Shown: positions 28,001 to 39,400 of the stretch, in pieces
Position numbering within the stretch: position 1 is the stretch's first letter
Layout: each line of letters begins with the position of its first letter
NCBI GenBank assembly: GCA_951799425.1
Contig: OX637410.1
Coordinates: 4,402,001-4,466,000 of the forward strand
Direction of reading: 5' to 3'
Length of the DNA: 64,000 nt
Origin: Ilex aquifolium
Taxonomy: Eukaryota > Streptophyta > Magnoliopsida > Aquifoliales > Aquifoliaceae
Translations under genes and position numbers: made by a program
The notes under the pieces: model-generated
What the model was told of the DNA's origin: nothing
The model's input: only the letters and a program-made list of their open reading frames with translations
Databases searched by the model: none

Positions 28001-28487
28001 TCGTGTCGAAACGTCCGAAACGTTTCGAAATTTCAACACTCCGACACGAAATAGTGGTTGAATCACAGAATTCAAGTGTTTCGGTCGAAACGGCACTGTT
28101 TCGGACCGTTTCGGTCGAAACAGTACCGTTTTGACGAAACAGTAGATATATTCGGTTTACCACTCCAGGCCAAAAGAAAAAAGAGAGAGGCTCAGTTAAA
28201 AAGTAGACTCGTTTACAGCTCCAAGCAAAAAAAAAAAAAAAGGGCAAAAAGGAGATTCCTTCTTAGAAATCACATGTATGTCCAGGTCCAGTCTTTCAAG
28301 CAGCAGAAAAAAAAAAAAAACAGAGAAGAGAGAGAGAAAGGCACCAGGCGAACCAAAAATTAAAGGAGAACTTACCTCCTTGACTCCAGATTTGAGCAGA
28401 TCCAACTATTATCCACACAGATCTAGGGCTTGGGAGTTGTCCTGTCTTCATCGCTGTGACCACGAGCTACCACTGATCCAGGTATGT

Positions 28488-28518
<31 letters not shown>

Positions 28519-30439
28519 CGGCAACGGATCGCGGCAACGGCATCGCGATCGCCTCTCGCCCTTCTCTCTGTCTGTCTGTTCGTTCGTGTGGTTGAACTGT
28601 GCTTATCCTCTGCTTTTATTTATTTTATTTTTTTTGTTATAACTATGAATAATTACATTTAATACCCCATTATAATTATATTTAATACCTCCTATAATTA
28701 CATTTAATACCCACTATAATTATATTTAATACCCACAATAATTACACTTAATTCCCCACTGCCCTTCTGCCTTTTATAATTTTTTTGTTATTAGTATGAA
28801 CAATTATATTTAATACCCTATTGTAATTATATTTAATACCCACTACAATTATATTTAATACCTACTACAATTACATTTAATACCCCACTGCAGGTACATT
28901 TAATTCCCCACTGCTGTGCAGGTCTTCTGCCTTTTTTTTTTCTTTTTTTTTTTTGTTATAAGTATGAACAATTACATTTAAATACCCTACTATAATTACA
29001 TTTAATACCCACTGTAATTACATTTAATACTCATTGCAAATACATTTAATATCCCACTGCAATTACATTTAATACCCCACTGCAATTACATTTAATACCC
29101 ACTGCAATTACATTTAATTTTTAAGTATATATAAGTACTATTAATTTAATTTGATACCCTTCATTATTAGTATTATAATAAAATAGTATTATTAATTGAA
29201 TAATATTTTAATTTAAAAGTGTTATACATGTCATATTTAATTTGTAAAATGAATATAATGTGTTTGATAATGTAATGACATTTATTGTAGATATGACATC
29301 AAAGGGGAAGAATGTGGTTACTGAATCATCCTAGAAAAAGAAAAGAGAACGTGATATTGGATGGAACTACGGCGAATGATGGTTTTTCTACTATGAGTAT
29401 AAGTGGAAGTGGAAGTGAACACCATAATTATGGTTCGTCGTCTTCATATGGTTATGGTTCTGGACATGGCATTCCCTCATATGATTATGGATCAGGGTAT
29501 GACACACGAGGATACGAATATGGATCCTCAATATATGGTTATGGATCTGGCTATGACTCCCAAGCATCCTCCTCATATAGACAAGATGAAGGTTGGCCAG
29601 GGACCGGTGCATTCGTTCCCCAACAGATTAGATGTAGTGTTGCAGACTGTTAGAGGTTTTGGGAGAAAGTATAATTCATATTATCGTAATAATATGAGTT
29701 GGAGTAACTATTGTCATCATATTTATGTCACATATGGAGTTTCTCTAAGTAGTTACCCAGAGCCTACACTGATGTATGAGTCTGTTCGACACTCCACAAG
29801 GGGATGGATGTAGCCATGTAAGTATGTACTCATTAGCATTTCATGTGTATTATGAGACCTTAACATTATGTAAAAATGTGTTTATTTGATGAAAATTAAC
29901 TGTTTGAAACTAATTTAAGTGATTTTCGTCTTATGTCAAGCCTTTTTTTTCCTCCAATTTACATTTATTCTTGTATAAATAGATATTAATCCAAAAAATA
30001 TGTTGAATTAATCAATTATTTAGCTTATCTTTATAAATAAATGAATTGTATTTGTGTTTCCATGTTTTTTCTGCGTTTCCGAAACGTTTCCGTTTTTGAG
30101 CTGACCGAAACGGTACTTCGAAACGAAATTTCGATCCTTGCCTATGAGTGATGTACCCCAATTGAACTCACATAATGGGTCAACCCGTCTGACATATCGT
30201 AAAAATTGTCAAAATATTTATTTATTAATGTTAAAAAATTTGAGTTTCACAAAACTAAATTGACTTTCCTAATAAGACAAGATCACAATCAATAAGCCAT
30301 AGACATTTCCTATTTAGTTAAGAATTAAATTTGGTAGGTCTTGATAATTAATTTTGAGCATCTTTGTCTAGTGACTAGTCTACATAAAAAGTACCCACTA
30401 GAGAGGCTACAGTGCAGAGTCTATTTACATATATATAAA

Positions 30440-30491
<52 letters not shown>

Positions 30492-33400
30492 TCACTATAT
30501 ATATATAAGTTGAAAAAGTTCCAACAGTATGTTTGGAAAACAAGCATGAATAGCTAATTACATACCAAAAGAAAAAAACATGATTGAAAGCATAATTATA
30601 TGTAAGGAAACTCATGAAGCACAAAAAGATTATCTATGGACAATTGATATTTTGAATGTATGGTCAACATTTGAGGTACCATGCTTAACAAGAAATATAA
30701 AAATGATGCCCCTACAACTACTAATAATCAGTCATTTAAGGATTCTAATGCATTCTTCAAAATCAGTCCACATAATTGGAAGACAACAGTTGGCTGACCA
30801 ATCTAACCCTCGAAAAGAAGAGTGTACAACTTGCCAGAAACTTACATGCACAGTTTGCATTTGCTGTAGGTCTGCAAGTGCTTTTTGCCTAGACTGCAGC
30901 AAGGAAAGAAAGAACTGAGCAAACTTTGGTTATAACTTACTACTGAACATGTCGAGCACATGCAAGAATTTGAAGGTAAATTTTCAAATCTTGTACATAA
31001 CTACTAACATGAAAATTGTTACTTCATCCTTTATTCTGCATAGAAAAAGATAATTTTGTAAAGAAAATGGATGACCTCGTGGGATTTGTCAGCAAGTAAA
31101 AACTAGTAGCACGCTTCATTTTCTGCCAACAAGCAATATAACTAAATAAATAAAATAAAAGCTGAGTGCCTCATTTATTTTTAAAACAGTATTCACAAAC
31201 TTAACAGCAATGAGAAGTTCAGAGGAGAGATCCAAAAAAGCTGCTGATAATGAAGACTGATCCTCCCACATATATCTCTCAACATCAGTAACAAACTGAA
31301 CCTCAACGAGTGCGCGCTCTTACACCATCAAATCAGAAGTCTAGAGACATCAATACATATGCAGCAATAAGCACCATTAACATTGGCATTAAAATGACCA
31401 CTTATCCAACAACACTGATCCAGAAGAAAAGATAACTGAAAGCATGGGCACAGACTGCCAATATCTCAACAAGTCAAATTCACCTGACTCAGATGGGTAA
31501 CACCATTTAATCTGAATCCAAATTTTTGTCACTTCTCTTACACTAAGGCTAAGAAGGGCACAGCATACTTGCTACAATCCAGGCTTGAGCTAAACAAAGT
31601 GTACTTCTTCTATGAGGATTCTCCCTGACAATTGAGAACTATTTTCGAAGTGAAGCCTTGGGTTCAAAACATAAAAAGGCAGATAAGGTTTGAGCTAAAC
31701 AATTTAATTGTACAACATAAGTGAATGGAGAGAGAGAGAGCCCGAATATGAAGACTAGGACAATTCCCACCCCCATTAAACTCTCTAGTTTAAGATAATA
31801 AGTCCAATCCATTCTACACCCAATCCATCAGCCACTAATATCACCTCAATCATAACAAAACCCTTAGTGCTTAAGCTTACCCCAATGTACTACCAATTAA
31901 TATGTTAAATTTATTATTCCCAACCAACCAATCAGGGATGGAGCAATTTGGGAAAGTGGGCAGTTGCCCCCCACTAAATTTTTAGAATTAGTATATGTAT
32001 TGATTTACAAATAGAACTATGATTAATTTCTTATTTTCCCCCTCAAGTTCTTGAAAATTTGTGCACCGTTCCTAATAATTTTTGTTTCTGGTAAGTTAGT
32101 GGTCCACTGGCCACCTGAACTTATGTATATCACAAACAATACCTTAACTATTTAATGCAATTCCTTTTTTTGAAATTAGAGTATAGTTGTCGATTCTGTT
32201 TTGGTAAATTAGTAGTTTGTAACCTAGTAACACGCAAATAGATACAAATGGTAATTTATCAACACGATCAAAAAGTAAATTGCTGAGAAATTCTATCATA
32301 AAAAATGATCAACTATAGACGATTCTTAAAATTTAACATTCCCGTCATGTTCAAATTTACTATTAAAGAGTTGTTGCTTGTGTGCTCATATTTTGTTATT
32401 GCTGAATTGAAATTTTTTTATTTTTAAAATAATTAAATCTTTGATCTTATTATATTTCTCCTAATTCAACTAATGAATTTTTTAACATGAACATAACACC
32501 TCATTAAGTCCATTCATTCATATTTTTGCCCCCTCAAAGATGGAATCCTTGCTCCGCCCCTGCAACCAATTGGTATTTTCTGACTGTTTTCATTGATCAT
32601 GTCGTGCTTCTGACAAAACTTGAACGTTATTAGGATTTAAATAAACAAAGCTATTAGAATTGGACCTACAGTGTGATGGTGCAGTAGATTATTTTGGATG
32701 CATCACCTCAGATATAATGAACACATGTCTGCTCAGTAACAGGATGCAAATCCTATTGACTTCCATATTATTAAAGGAGTGGCAGGGAGACTAATGTTGT
32801 CCACACGGTAACAGGATGCAAATCCTTTTGATTTTTACTTCATTGTGGATTTAGTCTCACTCGTGTCTTGGCTTAATGATTTACCTTTGGATTATAGGTC
32901 ACCTGATAAAATAAGTTGGGCTATTGATTCTTCAGGTAGTTTCTCTTGCAAGTCTTTTTTTGAATCATTGATTGATGTAGATTTGTGCCTACTTTCTGTT
33001 CCATCCTTAATGATATGGCTAAGGTGTCTATTAAAGTGCAAATTTATGCATGGACTATTGCTTATGGGAGGGTAATACCAATGACAAACTTCAAAGGAGA
33101 AGGCATCATGCTTGTCTTTCTCCACAGTAAGACATAGGATTCCCACCATTAAGATTTGTAGGTAAACTGAAGTCCAAATGATTGGAGAGGAAAAAGAAAA
33201 GGTCATATAGGCAATTGAAGTACTATGAACACAAGACGAGATATATATGAGGAAAAATCAATGACAATGAAGAATCTTCGATCCACACATCCTCCGAAAA
33301 GTGTATGCTCACCATTACCCACAACAGCTAATAAGATAATATGAGGAAACCATGATAAAACCTAAGAAATGAAGTTCCATGGGCAACAGAATGTTCACAT

Positions 33401-36400
33401 TAGAGTCCCATTCATTAGCCTATCTAACCAAATTTGCTTTGTAACAGAAACACAAAGTGAAGTTTTTTTTTTTTGGCAAGTAACACAGTGAAATTTACTC
33501 CAAAGGAAATCTCCATAACCAATTTCCAGTAAGGGACACATTTCTAGCAATCAAACTCCCCAAACCCCTACCACCTTTATCCCTACGTCGAGGAACCAAA
33601 TCCCAGTTTGACATATGAACTGGCTTCAGTTCCCACTTACCTACCAAATAAATTCTCTCATCAAATTTCCAATTCTACAAGAACTTTAGTTAATGTTTCA
33701 AAACATCAAATTATGTTGATGGAAAACAATATTAACCAAACATAACTGTGATTAAAAAATACTGCTTTACCAATCAAACTAATATTTTTAGCAGTTAATG
33801 GCCATTTAATTTTTCAGAGCGCCCGCACAAGGAGGTGCAACTCACTTGCAAAAACAAAAATTGTGTTCAGGAATATTGGCCAGATATATATTTATTATTT
33901 GCATGCACGATCAACTACAAATTGACGTTGATCCAAGAAAATGTAAGGCAGAAAAAATTAACCTACCGATTGGTTGGTAGCCCATCTCTCGTAATAATGA
34001 GTATATCTTTCTAAAGAATTCTTGGCCATCTCTCTTCGTTTCTCAGTTTCATCATACTGTAAATATGGAACATATTTGATACATAAAGTGAGTAGGTCAA
34101 AATATAATGCCATGAATGCAATTTCAGCTGCATGCAGGGAAAATGTCAAAATTAAAGAGAAATGTAAAAACTAGAGGATATTACCACTCCCTCTTGTTTT
34201 GCTGCCTCATAACGGTTGCATGCATAAAAACCACCTGTTCTCTCACCATGATCTGACCATGCACCAAGGCAGAGCCTGCAAGCATAAAATAACAGATGAC
34301 ATGCATTATGAAGAATTAATGAAAAGAACTCTAGAGAACTTATTCCTGAGACCAAAGGAGAAAGACTAATTACTACAAAGAGAAACAGAGACATGGCACT
34401 GAATAAGAAGCATAAGTGACTCGAAAATACGTACAGATCAATTTAACAATCTTTTTAGTAAGGAGCTTATCTACTAAAATTTCTGACATAGAAGGGATGT
34501 GCTGAGAACTACAAAGCAGATAATGGAAACTGACAAAAGTAGACAAGTACACTCATTCAGAGTAAAATTAAATTGACTTACCAGCAAAACTCGAATTTAC
34601 AAGGTGGTGTGCATGTAATATGCATACAACCTTGGTTCTTCTCGATTGGCCGCTTGCACTTTGGACAAGGCTTGGAATTAGCTAATATCCTGAATTGCCA
34701 TGACAATAATACAATTTAGCAAGACACACTATATAAAAAATCAATTATTGCAAATTACAAAATATCTAGCGAACCAATTACAATATTTAGATGGTGTTTG
34801 GCATCGCTTAAAAAAAAAGTGTTACTTATCATAGGTACTTTTAACAAAAAATAGTGTTTGGATCAATTTTTTAAAAACACTTACATAAGTTATTAAGAGA
34901 AGTAAAAAAAATTAATGTTTAATTCTGATAAATGTTTTGAAATATAACACTTTCGTCTCACCCTCATTCCCCCCGATCTTCGCACCCTCACTCCCCCAAT
35001 CTCTCCCAATATCGTCGGAACTGTGTCAATATGTAGCCACCACCGAATACCGATGACCACACTTTTTTCTATTATGTCGACGACCATTAACAACGCCGGA
35101 GAATTCCATTTACAACAGCCGGAGCAGCCCTCTCTCTCACCTGTCGTTGATATGAAATCTGACTTTTGAACTATGACTTCCATTTTAATACTCTTTTCTT
35201 TATGGACATGGGTATGGTTCATTATTGTTTCCGTATCACCTTCATTATCGGTCTTGCTGCCCCAACAAGCACTTTCCTTTATTTTTCCTATCCAAATAGG
35301 TGAGGAATTTTGTTATCTTCGTCTATTGCAGGAAGGTTCCTACATTCAAAATGCTTATGGGATACAACATACAAGTATACAACCCTCATTACTAAGACTT
35401 ATATTTTGCTTGTGAAAATTCAAGGATCGAAATATCTTTTCGAAGTACTGTTTTGGTCCGCTCGAAAATGGAAACGTTTCGGAAACGCAATGGAAACGCG
35501 AAAAAATACGGAAACACGTAAAAATACAAATACAATCCATTTATTTATAAAGATACACTTAATAATTGGTTAATTGAGAATGTTTAATGGGTTAATGCCC
35601 ATTTATAAAAGATAACATCAAGTTGGAGGGGGAAAAAAGGTTTGACACGAGGCAGTAATCTCTTCAATTAATTTTAAACAATTAATTTTCATAAAACAAA
35701 CACATTTTTACATGTATATATGACCATTTTAAATTAAATGACATCTGTAACACTTTTAAATTAAAATGAGTACAAATTTATTATTTGCATGCTATTATAA
35801 TACTAACTTATTAATTTAAATTGTGTCATCAAATTACTACGTAATATTATTTCATTAATATTAAAAATATTGCATCAACAATTTTTACAAACATAAATAC
35901 TTAATTTTAGATATTAAATATACCATAAATTAATTACAGTTTATTTTGATAAGTTAATTAACAATAATAAGCTATTTATAAATTATAAAGGCTATTAACA
36001 ATTATACAAGAAAATAGGGGGGCTGAAATAGCATTAATGTTAATTAAAACAAAATAAAAAGGGGGGAGGCAAAAAGTAACGATAAAAGAAAAAAAAAATA
36101 TAAAGGATAAGATAGATGTTGAGCGTCAATCTCAACGAAAGAGAGAAAAGAGAAAGAGAGGAGAACATAGTCGGTCGAGAGTCGACAACTCACGACGTCA
36201 GAACGAGGAGAGAGAGAAGAAGAAGAAGATCTAGAGGCAACTGAACTCCAATAGCGAAGGACTAAAGAGAGAAGGGACATACCTAGAGGCGATCTGGCTC
36301 GTGGGATTGAAGGAGGCCTAGATCTGCTCAGATCTGATCTAAGGAAAATAAGTTACTGAACTCTTCTCCTTCAATTTTTTCTGAGTGTGTTTTATATCTG

Positions 36401-39400
36401 TGTGTTTATCTCTCTCTTCGACTATGCCTCTCTCTCCCTTGGGTAAAATCTGAATACTCTTCTCTCTGTCTTTCCCTTTTTTTTTTCGCTTGGTGTTGGA
36501 GGACCTGTGATTTCTGAGAAGAATCTAAAATTTTTATTGGGTTTCTACCACTGTTTCAGTCGAAACGTCACTGTTTTGACCGAAACGGTCCGAAACAATG
36601 ACGTTTCGCTTGAAACAATAGAATTTTGGGATTCCACCCATGTTTCGTATCAGTGTGTTGAAAATCCGAAACATTTCAAACATGTCAACACGAGATTTCG
36701 ATCCTTGGTTGTAGTAGTAAATAGAAACACAAACCTCTTCCCCTTTGTTTCCTCTTACCTGTGTGGGAATTGAGCATTTTGTGGAGCTTGATGGTCAGCA
36801 TTGAAATTATGTTGCTCGCTTTTCCGCATTGTTAGGATTTGTTTTTTGAAGGTTCTTGTCATTTTCATCGTATTGTAAGCTTGCATTGCATATGCATTTT
36901 AATTTAAGCATAAACTCATTGCATAGAAGGAAGTGATTTCCTGTAGAGAACTCAACTGTGGCCTCAAAAAAACTCTTTATCTTACACTGAGATTGTTTTT
37001 TAATAAATGGAATTTTAATAATGACAACCTTCCCCAATTCTTTCACTGCTCAGAACACAGTCGCAAGACTCAATATAGAGCAAACCAAAGTATCCACATC
37101 AACGCATAGGTGATTTTTTTTTTGGGTCCTCTATCCGACTTTTTTTGAGCCTTTTTGTTTAGCCAATTTTAAATAAGGGGTCTCATCTCCTTACTCGTTT
37201 CAATTAATGCCGCCATTAACATCCGTCTTAAGTGGTTCATAAATAAGAAGTGCCAACAATATCCGATAAGTTAATAGATTTTGTCAAATTATTTGAACTA
37301 TTAAATTTGATCTTTAATTTAGTCACAAAAATATTTATGTTCAACAGTACCCGACTGGAAAAGGGAGCAACTTCGATTCCATAGCTCACATTCTTAGGCA
37401 CTCTCTTTGCACGAAACAAGTAGATAGCTAGGGAAGGAGGGAATGGGTACAAGTTTTGTTTTAATATTGGTCTTTTTTTTTTTTTTTTTGGCTTCTCGTA
37501 GAGATTATATGCATTCCATCTTGAATAGCTTGAAAGTCTAAAGACTCACTAGAGTATTACATGAAATCTATGTTGTATTTATTTGTCAATCTTCTGAGAA
37601 ATGTTGTCCGTGTAGGCTTTATGAATTGAATATATTGATGTGTACATAGTTTGTATGGGGTTTGAGTCAAATTGTAGTTCTTTTTATTGCAACTGAAGGC
37701 AATCGAAGCAAGCTCAATTGTAGTATCTAAAGTATCATCTCCAACTGGAACATCAGTGAGGATGAATGTAGTCGGAGCCATGCCCTAGGCGTGGAGTATC
37801 TCATTGATTTCACTATGATGCTAAATTTTGTAATGGATATATTGATTGATATGTTGCAATCAAAATTTTATTTGAAATGATTGTATTCATTAATTTGAAA
37901 ATCTATCTTGTTTTTCTTGATTTATGTTTTTAGTTGAAATCGGAGAAATGAAAAAATGTCAGTTTGTTGCTACAACATATTTGCGAAATGTACTGCAGTC
38001 GTAACAATAGTTGTGACGGGATTTGTAGGTACTTTTTGAGGCATCACATATTAAGATGCACTGAATGCCATTGCAAAAACAGGGCAAAAAACCTTCTTAC
38101 TTGTGACAATCAATTAAGAGTACTAGTTTGGGTCTCGAATTGTTTGATAATGTTTCTAAATCATGGGTACCTTATGGTTCACCTTTCATTTTGTGAATTT
38201 CTATAAACATTTGATAAATTACCACTAAAATAGTATCATGGGATAACCATTGATGAGTTTTAACTACATATATATATATACACACAATTGTGAAGGGTAT
38301 ATTTGTAATTGTGATACAAATAAGTACTTTTTTGACTGACCAGCGAATTTTATAAAATCATTTTTTAAATGCTTTTTTAATAAACTTATTAAAAAGTGAT
38401 TACACAAGAAGTACTTTTGAATTTAATAAGTCTTCCCAAACGTCACCTTAGTCTCATCTAGGGGTAATCGAGCTGAATTCGAGCCTAATTTATACATAAA
38501 CGAGCTGGCTCATTTGACTATTTACACATAAACGAGCCTAAAAAAATGTTCAAGCTTGGCTTGATTAACAGCCCTACTCTCATCAATGCATTTATACAAC
38601 AGCTAGGTGATTGGGCTTAGTCACACAACACCCAAGCACTGATTTCATAAATAAGAATGGCACTACTTAGACGGATTGTGTTTGTTAATATGTAAATAAG
38701 TGCACATACAAGATGCATCACAAAAGCAGAGGTGAACAGATCGGGTGAAAGCTAGAATGTAGAGTTCCTAAAAACATGCCCTCTATTCATACATCCATTG
38801 GAAAAGAATATCTAGATAATACTAGCCTCTTGGAAAATTAGAAACTAACACACAAACGCTGCAAATTAAATTTGTCTGTCCATCAAACATTTTTTATAAA
38901 ATAAACCGTAGTGAAAGGACGAATAAATACAGCTTATTGTTCTGTCCTAACTATCAACGAATACAAACCAAACTCTTATACTTTTAAGGAATATTTAATC
39001 TGAAATTGTCTTCAACTTTTTTCTTTACATATTCTGATTTCCCATTTTGTCCTTTGTATCCCTGAGCCACCAGGTTGTGCACTTAGTAATTATAATGTCC
39101 CTATCAGCAAAATGAACTAAAGTTCATTGCTATGAACAATAGATTGATATTCAATGTTACTATTAGCTAAAGTGTAAAACTCAAGAAAATTAAAATTTTA
39201 TGAAAAATAGCAAAAAGATTATTAGTCATTACTGTACAAGTTAAAAACCCAAATTTTTCTCGAACTTGGATGACGAAACGGACCACACCATTGGATTTGT
39301 CTTGCGAAATCTAGCTACCCAGTCAATTTTCATTGAATTCTGAGACAGTCAGATTTTTTACGTTTTACGAGGAGATCGGGTATCGCAAGACTAAAATAAA

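Larger units (their letters stand above)
27987..30140 (+). mobile_element. Internally deleted hAT-type element (2.15 kb) with 8-bp target duplication
   Basis: TIRs CAAGGATCGAAATGTCG and, inverted at the right, CAAGGATCGAAATTTCG. Flanked by perfect CCTATGAG at 27979-27986 and 30141-30148. Inside are a CT-rich tract, a 23-bp minisatellite (28645-29115), then 29291 onward: [13 protein letters not shown], a stop, [15 protein letters not shown], resembling the start of plant hAT transposases, and a Tyr/Gly/Ser-rich tail (29403-29620) ending in frame-broken sequence up to 29813. The zinc finger, catalytic core and dimerisation domain are missing, so it is non-autonomous. Confidence 0.8.

Noticed and set aside
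28645-29115. Regularly spaced short repeats, CRISPR-like at first sight
   Set aside because: Units are adjacent and imperfect with no unique spacers of constant length, in a plant genome; a minisatellite.
29312-29653. Open frame with Tyr-Gly-Ser repeats, resembling a structural or RNA-binding protein
   Set aside because: Lies between the TIRs of a hAT derivative, next to a broken hAT-like start. Best read as the low-complexity tail of a lost transposase, not a host gene.
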